Virus record (IMG/VR): IMGVR_UViG_3300047095_001310
Coordinates: 1 to 29,344 of that record
Length of the DNA stretch: 29,344 nucleotides
Reading direction: 5' to 3' (one strand)
Source of the DNA: a virus
Shown: positions 21,022 through 29,344 of the stretch, in pieces
How positions within the stretch are numbered: position 1 is the stretch's first letter
Layout: each line of letters opens with the position of its first letter
Position numbers and translations under genes: made by a program
The notes under the pieces: model-generated
What the model was told of the DNA's origin: nothing
Database searches by the model: none
Seen by the model: the letters and a program-made list of their open reading frames with translations, nothing else

Positions 21022-21211
21022 TTTTATAGGATTCAAGACTAATAAAGAATCCAGAGATAAGGCTTTACAATTTAAAGGGCCTGATACTTCTAATATGATA
21101 GGTGTAAAGTTTGATAACAATACAATGATATATTTTAAACCAGGGACTACTAAAGAAAGAATTGAAGAAAGATTAAAAATACATAAAAAAGTAAGGCAGT
21201 CATGGGAGTAG
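21002..21211 (+). CDS. Small basic hypothetical protein
   Basis: This protein has 69 residues from ATG 21002, with an in-frame ATG at 20990 as alternative. It contains DNFIGFKTNKESRDKALQF, then a strand pair (MIGVKFDNNTMIYFKPG) and a basic helix. No family is recognised. It overlaps both neighbours, which is typical of this region. Confidence 0.55.
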   Translation: MGKDKDNFIGFKTNKESRDKALQFKGPDTSNMIGVKFDNNTMIYFKPGTTKERIEERLKIHKKVRQSWE

Positions 21212-22140
21212 AATATGTAAGTTACTCAAGATTGAGTACATTGGATAAAGGTCCATTTTTATTTAAAAGAAAGTATATAGACGGAATACAGGAAGAAAGA
21301 GATTCCAAAGCTTTATCATTAGGCTCTGCGGTAGATTGTCTTCTCACTACTCCTGATAAATTTTATGAACTGTTTATAGTATCTACTATAACAAAACCTA
21401 CAGGACAAATGGGAGATTATATAGATTATCTTGTTAAATTTTCTGAAGAAGAAAATTGTGAGCAACTTGCTTATGAAGCGGCAGGATTTAAAAGAGATTC
21501 TTTAGATAAAGTCAAAGAAAGATTTAACAATGAAGGTAAAGAGTATTATGACTTTTTACTTGACTCTAAAGAAAAGGCTGTATTAAGTTTTGAAGATTAT
21601 ACAAAAGCTCAAAATATTGCAGTTTCTTTTAAAACAGGTAAATATACTGAGCATTTATTTACGGAGCAATTAGGTATTGAAAGACATTATCAATATCCTT
21701 TTGAACTGTATGTACCTTTAATTGACAGAACAGTTAAAGGTATGATTGACATACTGGATATTGACCATGAGCGTAAGCACATTGTAATTACGGATGTAAA
21801 AACTACTTCCAAGTCTGTACTCAGTTTTGGAAAGGAAGTGTTTGAATGGAGATATGATATTCAGGCATTTATTTATTACATGGCTATGGATTGTGCATTT
21901 CCTGATTATACTATACACATGCAATATGCAGTAGAGAATTCAGAATATCCTAATTTGCCTGTAATTTGGAAGATGCCTTTATATTATATAACAAGTCATG
22001 CTCATTATGAGCCTATTGTTTACAATAACAGAGAATATAAAACGGTGAAGCAGTTGCTTAAAGAGTTGGAGCATTATGAAGCAGAGGGATTTAACGAGTA
22101 TTATGAGAGTTATGTAAATAATGGTAAGTTTACAATTTAA
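21202..22140 (+). CDS. PD-(D/E)XK nuclease, RecB/Cas4-like
   Basis: This 312-residue protein opens with YSRLSTLDKGPFLFKRKYID, the usual start of RecB-type phage nucleases. LSLGSAVDCLL (39-48) is in the GxxxH position, with Asp replacing His. The active site is VKGMIDILD (D183), then IVITDVKTT (D198, K200), and a helix with Q221 (DIQAFIYYMAM). Such nucleases process DNA ends during phage recombination or degrade host DNA. They often work with Sak4/SSB sets such as the one encoded upstream. It overlaps both neighbours slightly. Confidence 0.88.
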   Translation: MGVEYVSYSRLSTLDKGPFLFKRKYIDGIQEERDSKALSLGSAVDCLLTTPDKFYELFIVSTITKPTGQMGDYIDYLVKFSEEENCEQLAYEAAGFKRDSLDKVKERFNNEGKEYYDFLLDSKEKAVLSFEDYTKAQNIAVSFKTGKYTEHLFTEQLGIERHYQYPFELYVPLIDRTVKGMIDILDIDHERKHIVITDVKTTSKSVLSFGKEVFEWRYDIQAFIYYMAMDCAFPDYTIHMQYAVENSEYPNLPVIWKMPLYYITSHAHYEPIVYNNREYKTVKQLLKELEHYEAEGFNEYYESYVNNGKFTI

Positions 22141-22763
22141 TGTTAAAGCGTGAAAAAACTAAAACATCTTTATTTCTCCTGCCCCTGATGACATATCAGA
22201 CAGGAGAGACAGCTTCTCAGGTACTCTGGGATATAGGGCTGTTTAAAAATTCATACCTCAAAGTAGATATAGCTGAATATACTTCTCCAGATTTTTGTAT
22301 AGCTCTCCATTTTAATTGGAAAAACGGAAGCCATACATTTGACAGATATGAGAGTATATTAGAAAACAACTTTGAAGGTTTTAAATGTATTTATTCTAAA
22401 GCTCCCGATAATACATCAGAGCTTATGGTATTTCAAATACCTGATAAATACAAGACTATTTATAATCAGTTTATAAATGGTCAGTATTCATGGTTCCCTG
22501 AACCATACAAACAACATATTCTGAAATTTACAGCTCAGCCTAAAGACGGTAAGCTGTTCAGAATTATGTATAAATCTCAGTTACTCAGGCAAGAGCTTGA
22601 AGAAAAATTGGGATGTTCAGTTCCTGATAATGTGGAGCTTTTTGATCCTCCTTATTTGGAGGAAGAAACTTTTACAGATGAATTAAAACAAAACAGAAAT
22701 CAATTAAAATTGTTTAAAAATGAGCAAGAAATTAAATTTGACACAGATAAATGCCTTGAGTAA
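22140..22763 (+). CDS. Hypothetical protein
   Basis: This is a 207-residue protein whose ATG overlaps the preceding TAA. It has a beta-rich N-terminal half (SYLKVDIAEYTSPDFCIALH; GFKCIYSKAPDNTSELMVFQ) and an acidic helical C-terminus. The segment KYKTIYNQFINGQYSWFPEP is aromatic-rich, and KHILKFTAQPKDG-type strands follow. No family is recognised. Its position next to a nuclease suggests a DNA metabolism role, which is speculative. Confidence 0.7.
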   Translation: MLKREKTKTSLFLLPLMTYQTGETASQVLWDIGLFKNSYLKVDIAEYTSPDFCIALHFNWKNGSHTFDRYESILENNFEGFKCIYSKAPDNTSELMVFQIPDKYKTIYNQFINGQYSWFPEPYKQHILKFTAQPKDGKLFRIMYKSQLLRQELEEKLGCSVPDNVELFDPPYLEEETFTDELKQNRNQLKLFKNEQEIKFDTDKCLE

Positions 22764-23139
22764 GAAAATTTACGATGATTTAAATAAAGCAAGAAACAGT
22801 AAAATAGTTACTGCAGATGATTTAGAAAATCATTTAGACAGACTTCCTAATGCACTATTTAATGCAGGGTATGAAATATTAAACTGTATAGAAGCTTTAA
22901 AAGAAGCACAGGAAAATTATAAGGAAATTTGTAGACAACTTTCAGTAGATTTTTATACAAGTAATTACGCTACTTCTATACTAAATGTAAAAAACTCTTA
23001 CAGAAATTATCTTAACAGAAATTTAGGGTTTGTTCCTAGTGTAGAAACTATTAAACAAGATATTATATTAGCTACTATTGACAGTGACAATATGGAAGAT
23101 ATTATAAATTCTGTTAAATCAAAATATGAAAGTGCTTGA
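22720..23139 (+). CDS. Hypothetical helical protein
   Basis: This is a 139-residue, mostly alpha-helical protein overlapping the previous gene by 44 bases. It has repeated Asn/Tyr-rich helices (LNKARNSKIVTADDLENHLD; YEILNCIEALKEAQENYKEI). There is no catalytic motif, membrane segment or signal peptide. The function is unknown. Confidence 0.65.
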   Translation: MSKKLNLTQINALSKKIYDDLNKARNSKIVTADDLENHLDRLPNALFNAGYEILNCIEALKEAQENYKEICRQLSVDFYTSNYATSILNVKNSYRNYLNRNLGFVPSVETIKQDIILATIDSDNMEDIINSVKSKYESA

Positions 23140-23332
23140 AGTACCACAGGATTGTGAAAATTTATTAGATTTGTACAGACATACAAGTGTAGGCGAAGCA
23201 AATAGTTTAGAAAAAACAGGGTTAATCAGAGAAGTTGAGGAAGGGGAATATCCCCTTCCCGGCTTCTTTTGGCTTATGGAAGTAACAGGTAGATTAAAAA
23301 TTTACAAAGCTAATTTTAAGAATTATTTATGA
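23126..23332 (+). CDS. Small acidic hypothetical protein
   Basis: This 68-residue protein starts MKVLEVPQDCENLLDLYRHT and ends with strands (GFFWLMEVTGRLKIYKANF). A Gly/Pro-rich turn (EGEYPLPG) lies between. It overlaps the upstream gene by 14 bases and the MazG-like gene by four (ATGA). No family is recognised. Confidence 0.6.
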   Translation: MKVLEVPQDCENLLDLYRHTSVGEANSLEKTGLIREVEEGEYPLPGFFWLMEVTGRLKIYKANFKNYL

Positions 23333-23952
23333 ATAGGATTGATTATTTTAACAACTGTAAAAGAACGTGTCCTGACTTAGGCTCTGTACAAAATAACATA
23401 GACCACATGGCAGCAGGGGTAATTACGGAGTTTGGAGAACTTATAGATGTATATAAGAAAGAACTTGCTTATAAAAAAGAGATTGACAGGCCTAATGTAG
23501 TGGAAGAATGTGGAGATGTTGCCTGGTATCTGTACAATGCTATCAGATTTTTACTTCCTTACCCAGGAATCTGTGAAAAAATGTTAGAAGAAGGTGAAAG
23601 TATTGTTGAGGAGTCAGGAGCTGCAGATACTTACAGAGAGCTTTTAGAAGAAGCACATGCTAATGGAGAATCCAGTCTATATGTTGTTATGAATGCTTTT
23701 CAAAATATTGTATCTACCAATCCTGATTTATTTGCTTACGGTGATATAGGTATTGCATCTGATTTTGAAATAGGTCATAAATTAGTAGTGAGCATCATTA
23801 TGTGGGAAGAAACTATGAAATTCATAGGAATACATCCTGAAGAAGCTTATGCAAGAAATATCAATAAACTTAGAGTAAGGTTCCCTGAAAAGTTTTCTGA
23901 AGAAGAAGCTTTAATCAGAAATCTTATTGAGGAAAGAAAAACTTTAGAATAA
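23329..23952 (+). CDS. MazG-like NTP pyrophosphohydrolase
   Basis: This 207-residue all-alpha protein has the MazG/dUTPase-like metal site. VITEFGELIDVYKKEL (E34, E37) is the first helix pair. VVEECGDVAWYLYN (E59, E60, D63) is the second. The C-terminal segment NINKLRVRFPEKFSEEEALI is typical of phage MazG-like proteins (NxxKLxxRYPxxFxxxxA). It would hydrolyse nucleoside triphosphates or alarmone-type molecules to tune nucleotide pools or host stress signalling. An extended middle region (100-165) makes it longer than the minimal family. It is in the last part of the + strand arm. Confidence 0.85.
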   Translation: MNRIDYFNNCKRTCPDLGSVQNNIDHMAAGVITEFGELIDVYKKELAYKKEIDRPNVVEECGDVAWYLYNAIRFLLPYPGICEKMLEEGESIVEESGAADTYRELLEEAHANGESSLYVVMNAFQNIVSTNPDLFAYGDIGIASDFEIGHKLVVSIIMWEETMKFIGIHPEEAYARNINKLRVRFPEKFSEEEALIRNLIEERKTLE

Positions 23953-24203
23953 TGAATTTACAGGAAATAAAAGATTTGTTAGAAGAAGTTTCAGGAGAAG
24001 TGCCTAAAACAGAATTAATTCCTGACAGTATTGATTATAATATTCTTTGTGTATCATTACCTGAGTTAGGAGTTAAAATAACTTCTTATCAGGATTCTGA
24101 TTATCCTTTAGACAATTTAAAGTTTAATACTTTTAAACAGCACTTTGATTTATTAAAGTACATATTATTAAGAGGTATAGAGAAAATAAAGGAAGGGGAT
24201 TAG
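23952..24203 (+). CDS. Hypothetical protein, last gene of the + arm
   Basis: This is an 83-residue acidic protein whose ATG overlaps the previous TAA. It contains IKDLLEEVSGEVPKTELIPD, a short strand region and a final helix (FDLLKYILLRGIEKIKEG). The TAG stop lies in the loop of the terminator hairpin. No family is recognised. Confidence 0.65.
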   Translation: MNLQEIKDLLEEVSGEVPKTELIPDSIDYNILCVSLPELGVKITSYQDSDYPLDNLKFNTFKQHFDLLKYILLRGIEKIKEGD

Positions 24204-24216
24204 TCCCCTTCTTTTT
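24192..24216. terminator. Bidirectional terminator between convergent arms
   Basis: The stem GAAGGGGA with TCCCCTTC has a four-base loop and is followed by TTTTT on the + strand. On the - strand the same stem is followed by a T-rich stretch (TTTATTTTC). The + strand gene stops in the loop, and the - strand giant gene stops at the edge, so one hairpin serves both transcripts. Confidence 0.88.
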
Positions 24217-27200
24217 ATTTACTCTGCATTTGCATAATATCTATAGCTTCATCAGGATTTATTGTATTACCTGATATACCTATTAACTTTAAGAATTTAG
24301 CATAAATTTTTAAATCTCCTTTTTTCCAGATTCCTGTATCTCTTTCATACTCTTCAAAAGGATTTGAAAGCTGATTTAAGAATTTAAACCCTTTATCTAA
24401 TGTGCCATAAGCAGCGGTAGGAGTTTTAAATGATTTCATCATATCATATAAAGGGGGAATAACAAAAGCACTTCTTGGATCTCCTAATCCTCCGTATGCA
24501 GAAACTTCCTGATTTAATCTTAGTGTCCAATACAAAAGATGTGCATATTTTCTTTTCTCTTCATCATCCATTTCTTTCATCATCTCAGTAAGAAGCCAAG
24601 CTGCAGTACCTGTAAGCATAATTATAAGTTGTTCCCTTAAAGCCCTTCTGACATTGGCTTTTTCTAACGGAGTAAGATTTGATTCTCCTATAGGAGATAT
24701 TTCTTTAAGAAGTTCTAAAGGTTGCATAAATAATGCTTTATAAAAGCTTATATAAAATCCTTCAGTTTCTCCTCCTAATTCCTGGTCAACTGACCATCCT
24801 TTTAATCTCTTTTTAAAACCAGGCCCCACATGCTTTCTGTACATCAACAACAATCTGCCCCAAGAATATCTGGATATTGTAGGAGCATCAAAAGAATTAT
24901 AAACTCCGTGAAGTCTTTTATTAATAGCGTGAAGTCTATTTTGAAAGTCAAAAGAAACCAATTTATCATCTGATAAATTTCCTTTTAATTCCACCCCCTG
25001 CTTAAGTCTTATTTTTTGAGCAGAATCAAGTTCATAAGCATCAAATAAATTTATTTCTTTACCTGAACTGTCTCTGAGTTTAGTTTCATTCATAAGAGCA
25101 AGCATTGATTGAACTGCTGCTGCGTGTTCTCCCATTTGCTGCATAGCAAACCAAAGGTCTGTATTAAATAACCTCAAAAACTCATTTTTACTTACCTTTC
25201 TTCCGTATTTATCTGTGTATTCTCCCTGCAGAGGATCATATAATTCTATAAGCTGTCCCATAAAACTTCTAGCTACGGGACTCCCCATATCTTTAGCAAA
25301 TTCATCTAAAGAAGAATAATATTTATATTTAGCCCAGGCTATAGATTTTTCTGAAAAATACTCTTTAGCTGCACTCTCAATTAACATTTGTGCATTTGCC
25401 TGTAAAGAGTTAGCTACTGAAAGTAATGGGTTACCTCCGATTTGAGTCATAGAGGCAAATCCCATAAAACTGTCAGCCATTTTACCTAAATCCATAGTAA
25501 ACCCAAAAGGGGCTACTTCTTCTTTAGCTTTTTTCATATTATAGATTTGCATATCTATAAAAGCTTCTATAAGAGCTGCGCTGTTATTACCTCCATTTTT
25601 CTTTAGGTACTTATTCCAGTTGTTAATACCTACTGAATCAGCTACTTTACTTACTATTTGTCTACCTAAAGAATCTGTTTCATAAACACCTGTTGTTTTT
25701 ACTTTATCTAAAGTAGCTTCTGCAATTCCTGCTACAGAGTTAGAAGCTTCATACTTAAGACTCATATAATCATATTGAAGTATTGAAGCTGTTAAATCTA
25801 AACTTATTTGTTCTGCAGGTAAATCATAAGAATATAAAACAGGAATACTTTTCATACTGTCTACTGCAACATCTTCCTCTTCAACTCCCCTTTTTAAAAT
25901 TCTGTCTTTTTTAAACTTGATAAATTCTGCAGGGTCTTCTATTAAAAAATCTGCATTAGATTTAGGAATTGCAGGTAATTTAAACCCTCTTTTAATAGGA
26001 ACTCTTTCCTGAGATTTAAAATAATTACTTAATAAAAACCTATAATACACAGATTTAGCATCAGTACCTTTTAACAAATTTTCAAACTTAGTATTTATAT
26101 ATTTATCAGAAGGCTGACTGAATTCTTCACTGTAAGTAGTAATACCTGTTTCTGTATTTTTTTGAATATTTCTGTTTTTCCATATTTCAAATTCTTTTTG
26201 AGACCATACTCCTGTATCTACCAACTTTTGTTTTTCTGCTATTAAAGTTTTCTGACCTTTAATAATGGTAACTCCATTTACAATTAAATCATTTTCTCTT
26301 AAAGGAACTGTATTTTCTTTATAAAACCTTTTTCTGATTCTTGATTTTTCTTCATAACTGGTAGCTTCAGCCATCTGTTTATGCATTTTTCTTTTAGCTT
26401 CTTCAAAAGCAGTTATATCAAAAGGTTGTACAAATGCATAAGTAGTTAAGGAAGTATCTTTCTTATACTCTGTAACACTCTCATACATACCTTCATACAT
26501 TGCTGCAGAGTTTATAGAATAGCCTGCATTCTTTTTAAAAGTTTCAAAAGCATCAGATACCTGGCCTGCAAATTTTCTTGAAGCTAATCTTGCATTCTCA
26601 AAAGCTCTTTTTACTTTTTTAGCCAAAAGAGATATTATAGGATTAGAAGAACTTATGGCGGGAGTTATTAAAAAGTCTATAACAGATATATCTTTTGAAG
26701 AACCTTTAGATATCTCTTCAACAAGACCTTCAGGACTTGTATTTTTTTCTATAGATTCTTCCAAAGTTTTAATTTTTTTAGCTAAGTCTTTAGCTAACAT
26801 ACTTTTTTTATCAGGCAGAGAATCATATCTTTTTTTTAACTTAGATAAATTTTCCTCTAATCTTGCTTTTAATTCAGGATTCACTTCTTCAGCTAAACTT
26901 ACAGCTAATATCTTATCAATATTATCATTATACTTATTTTTTATAAGAATAAAAGTTTTAGTCAGTTTTTCAAGTTTTGTAAATGTTTCATTATTAGGCA
27001 ATACATCTCCTTCAGCTTCCATCTCCACATAAAGGTCTCTTAAAGATTCAATTACAGGACTGTAGGCATCTAATAATTTCTTATAATCTAAAAACTTGGA
27101 TGTAACTGTATCAGGACTTAAAGTATCTATTTCTTTAAGAAAAGAATTAAATTGGTCAGATATGGTAGGAAATCCTTTTTCTAAGTCTTCCACCATAAAG

Positions 27201-29344
27201 TTATACATACTGCTGATAAAATTGTTAATTTTATTAACATTTTCCATAGTACTTAACCCTGAATCCAGTAAACTTTTTAATTTCCAATACTCCTGTTTTT
27301 TTAATCCTTTGTTTTCTAAGTAATTAAGTCTATTTTTAATAGTAACTACTAATTTATTTATAGCATCAGTAGCTCTTACTGTTTCTTTAACAGGAGCATC
27401 AGAAGTTCTTTTAAGAATATCTACAAACTTAGATAATGGATTTACGGTATTTAGCTCAGGTTCAGGATTAACTGAATTGATTATTTCAGTATTTTCAGGA
27501 TCCTGAATTACTTGTACAGGCAATACACTGATTGAATTTTCAGGGTCAAATTTAATACCCATAGACTCTGCAAGTCCTTTATAACATGAAAGCTGAGCTT
27601 CAACTTTTTGTTTTCTTGAAGCAAACTTTCCATATACATTATTATAAGCATTAGTTTTACCTGAAGAAGTTGTGTAAGACTCATAAGTACCGTCTTTATA
27701 TCCTACGGGATATATACTTGATTTTAAGTCTATAATTTTAACTCTTCCGTCAGGAAATACTACTACAACATCTGCAGTTCCTGCTACATTGGCATAAGTA
27801 TTATAAAGTATCTGTTGTGTTAAAAAAATAGCATCAGGATAAGATTTTTTAAAATCTGTAAAGTAATCATATAATTGATCCATTACTTCATCTGTCAACA
27901 ACAAACCGGGAATCTGCATTTCATTCAGAGCTTTGTCTTTTGGTAATCTTAAAATAACTTTTCTTAAAAGTTCATCTACCTGATTACCCCAAATTCTGTT
28001 ATTAGGAAACTTTTCATCTATATCAGAATCTTTTTTACCGTAAACTGAAGGGTCTGAATTTGTAACAAAACTTGATACAGAAGTAAGTTCTGTGTTTCCA
28101 TATCTATATGTATGGGTAACAGAGTCAAAACTTACTAATTTAGCCATATTAATAAGTTTTTCTACAGTTTCTTTCATCTGTAAAGTAGGTTCATTACCCG
28201 TTCTGTCTTTATAAGTATTTATTTGATCTCCATAATATGAAGCTTCTTTAGCATCATTATATAAAAGTTCTATTTTTTCAGAAGGAGTTTTAACAGTTTC
28301 TCTTAAAAAGTTATTGCTATCCTGAATTACATCCCACCCTGCAATTAAAGCATCAGCAAATAATGTTTTGGCCTCATAACTTTTAATACCAAATAATTCT
28401 GCTAAGTCTGCAAGCAATCCTTCAAAAAATGTAATTACAGTCTGAGCAGTACTTTTAGGAGAAGGAATTTGTTTTAATGCATTTCTGAATTCTTCACTGT
28501 AAAACAAAGCAGCTAAAAATTCATCAGGATTTGCAAGTTCTCTCTTAAATTGCATACCTGTAGCATTTTGTATAACAGCTCTGCTTTGCTCAAACAAATC
28601 TGTAAATGCTTTAGCTTTTTCTCCTCCTGCTCTTAAATATTGGGCAGTCTGGGCATGTATCATTTCTTCTAATAAAATATCACTGAACATTTCATCAGAA
28701 AACACTTTATCTGAATTAATAACAATAGTATGAGTATTAGGGTCATAAAAAGCATTAAAATCTTCTTTGGCTCCAAAATCTACCTGAGCTCTGTAAGTAC
28801 TCATTGCTTTTACCTGAGGAGTAACAGTTATTTTAGATTCTAATATTCTTGCAAGTTTAGCATTTTTTGGATTAGTTTTTAAGAATCTAATTATATTTTC
28901 TATTGTATAATTGTTAATTCCTATAGACCTGTATCCAGGTTTTAAACTTATTTTAAATGTTCTTGTTTTACCTTTGTATTCATCTGTAGAGTATTCAGGA
29001 GTAAATTTTAATCCAGGGTATTGTTTTTCTAATCTTTCTTTTGCCTTAACAGTTTCTATATAACCTGCAGGACCTGGAGTATTTGCAATTCTAAATACTT
29101 CTTCTATATTAGGAACTCCTTTTACATCATTAAATAAAGGCTTATTATTAACAAACTCTTTAAATCCTTCTATATCTTGTTTATTACCTAATATATGAAT
29201 TTGTTCTGGTTCAAATACTACTAATTCTCTTGTACCTCTACCTGTTTCTAAATTTTCAAGAACATCTACAAAAGCACTATCATAACCCTCTCTAATAGCT
29301 TTATTAACAGATTCTACTTGGTCTGGAAATATTGTTCTAAAAAT
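24215..29344 (-). CDS. Giant polyvalent-type phage protein (C-terminal 1709 residues)
   Basis: The frame is open from the right edge to TAA at 24215. The Met at 28804 is internal, since 180 open codons lie upstream of it. Visible residues 18-50 (REGYDSAFVDVLENLETGRG, then TRELVVFEPEQIHIL) resemble the C-terminal end of ADP-ribosyltransferase-like domains of polyvalent proteins. Next is a zincin-like segment, YDPNTHTIVIN and LLEEMIHAQT, in which the HExxH motif has become EEMIH. A PD-(D/E)XK domain follows at about 27545-28123 (GTADVVVVFPDG, KIIDLKSS, QLSCYKG). The rest is long helical regions with a hydrophobic stretch, IIMLTGTAAWLLTEMM, near the end. Such proteins are thought to be packaged and injected with phage DNA to overcome defences. 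Confidence 0.85.
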   Translation of the reverse strand: MFRTIFPDQVESVNKAIREGYDSAFVDVLENLETGRGTRELVVFEPEQIHILGNKQDIEGFKEFVNNKPLFNDVKGVPNIEEVFRIANTPGPAGYIETVKAKERLEKQYPGLKFTPEYSTDEYKGKTRTFKISLKPGYRSIGINNYTIENIIRFLKTNPKNAKLARILESKITVTPQVKAMSTYRAQVDFGAKEDFNAFYDPNTHTIVINSDKVFSDEMFSDILLEEMIHAQTAQYLRAGGEKAKAFTDLFEQSRAVIQNATGMQFKRELANPDEFLAALFYSEEFRNALKQIPSPKSTAQTVITFFEGLLADLAELFGIKSYEAKTLFADALIAGWDVIQDSNNFLRETVKTPSEKIELLYNDAKEASYYGDQINTYKDRTGNEPTLQMKETVEKLINMAKLVSFDSVTHTYRYGNTELTSVSSFVTNSDPSVYGKKDSDIDEKFPNNRIWGNQVDELLRKVILRLPKDKALNEMQIPGLLLTDEVMDQLYDYFTDFKKSYPDAIFLTQQILYNTYANVAGTADVVVVFPDGRVKIIDLKSSIYPVGYKDGTYESYTTSSGKTNAYNNVYGKFASRKQKVEAQLSCYKGLAESMGIKFDPENSISVLPVQVIQDPENTEIINSVNPEPELNTVNPLSKFVDILKRTSDAPVKETVRATDAINKLVVTIKNRLNYLENKGLKKQEYWKLKSLLDSGLSTMENVNKINNFISSMYNFMVEDLEKGFPTISDQFNSFLKEIDTLSPDTVTSKFLDYKKLLDAYSPVIESLRDLYVEMEAEGDVLPNNETFTKLEKLTKTFILIKNKYNDNIDKILAVSLAEEVNPELKARLEENLSKLKKRYDSLPDKKSMLAKDLAKKIKTLEESIEKNTSPEGLVEEISKGSSKDISVIDFLITPAISSSNPIISLLAKKVKRAFENARLASRKFAGQVSDAFETFKKNAGYSINSAAMYEGMYESVTEYKKDTSLTTYAFVQPFDITAFEEAKRKMHKQMAEATSYEEKSRIRKRFYKENTVPLRENDLIVNGVTIIKGQKTLIAEKQKLVDTGVWSQKEFEIWKNRNIQKNTETGITTYSEEFSQPSDKYINTKFENLLKGTDAKSVYYRFLLSNYFKSQERVPIKRGFKLPAIPKSNADFLIEDPAEFIKFKKDRILKRGVEEEDVAVDSMKSIPVLYSYDLPAEQISLDLTASILQYDYMSLKYEASNSVAGIAEATLDKVKTTGVYETDSLGRQIVSKVADSVGINNWNKYLKKNGGNNSAALIEAFIDMQIYNMKKAKEEVAPFGFTMDLGKMADSFMGFASMTQIGGNPLLSVANSLQANAQMLIESAAKEYFSEKSIAWAKYKYYSSLDEFAKDMGSPVARSFMGQLIELYDPLQGEYTDKYGRKVSKNEFLRLFNTDLWFAMQQMGEHAAAVQSMLALMNETKLRDSSGKEINLFDAYELDSAQKIRLKQGVELKGNLSDDKLVSFDFQNRLHAINKRLHGVYNSFDAPTISRYSWGRLLLMYRKHVGPGFKKRLKGWSVDQELGGETEGFYISFYKALFMQPLELLKEISPIGESNLTPLEKANVRRALREQLIIMLTGTAAWLLTEMMKEMDDEEKRKYAHLLYWTLRLNQEVSAYGGLGDPRSAFVIPPLYDMMKSFKTPTAAYGTLDKGFKFLNQLSNPFEEYERDTGIWKKGDLKIYAKFLKLIGISGNTINPDEAIDIMQMQSK

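Noticed and set aside
1-24203. Genome-wide stop codon reassignment (TGA to Trp or TAG to Gln)
   Set aside because: TGA and TAG both end well-packed genes here (for example 204-206, 3846-3848, 9017-9019, 12411-12413); only one ORF has an internal TGA.
26655-27323. Two + strand open frames opposite the giant gene
   Set aside because: They are low-complexity Ser/Leu-rich translations of the complement of a strong coding frame and have no independent support.
24215-28804. Treating the Met at 28804 as the start of the giant - strand gene
   Set aside because: The same frame stays open for 180 more codons to the right edge and encodes domain-like sequence, so the Met is internal.
1-29344. tRNA genes or CRISPR arrays
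   Set aside because: No cloverleaf with a T-arm signature and no regularly spaced repeats were noticed by eye on either strand; the GGTTCAA strings belong to the intron cores.

Overview
This AT-rich window looks like part of a tailed phage of Bacteroidota, most likely a crAss-like (Crassvirales) phage. The inference rests on tightly packed genes that overlap by 1-50 bases, few recognisable Shine-Dalgarno sites, occasional TAnnTTTG boxes typical of Bacteroidota promoters, a full replication gene set, several self-splicing introns, and a very large protein on the opposite strand. No database search was possible, so the taxonomy is an inference. TAA, TGA and TAG are all used as stops, so the standard bacterial code fits.

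The + strand (1-24203) is one long early/replication arm. It begins with small unknown genes and a radical-SAM spore photoproduct lyase-like gene split by group I intron 1. Next come small genes, a DnaA domain IV-like protein, a family A DNA polymerase, an SF2 helicase and a run of tiny overlapping genes. A candidate helicase loader and a DnaB-type helicase follow, the latter split by group I intron 2 carrying a GIY-YIG endonuclease. After these lie a DUF1599-like protein, a Sak4/RecA-like ATPase, a candidate ssDNA-binding protein and a TOPRIM primase.

The most striking region is 15641-19792, which reads as a complete ubiquitin-like conjugation cassette. It holds a beta-grasp-like modifier, an E2-like protein with a candidate catalytic Cys, a JAMM/JAB deubiquitinase-type peptidase, and a ThiF/E1-like adenylating enzyme. 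The JAMM gene is interrupted by group I intron 3, inserted directly after the first metal-binding His. That intron carries an antisense LAGLIDADG endonuclease. The modifier gene uses CGT/CGC arginine codons and is followed at once by a strong terminator, suggesting that it is made in excess over its enzymes.

The + arm ends with a resolvase-like nuclease, a RecB-like PD-(D/E)XK nuclease, unknown genes and a MazG-like pyrophosphohydrolase, and stops at a bidirectional terminator near 24200. The - strand from there to the right edge is one open reading frame of at least 1709 codons that enters from outside the window. It has ADP-ribosyltransferase-like, degenerate zincin-like and PD-(D/E)XK segments, and matches the architecture of polyvalent proteins, which are thought to be injected with phage DNA.

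Each of the three introns sits in or next to the most conserved catalytic motif of its host gene, as expected for elements spread by homing endonucleases. Apart from the introns there is no gene-free stretch longer than 300 bases.
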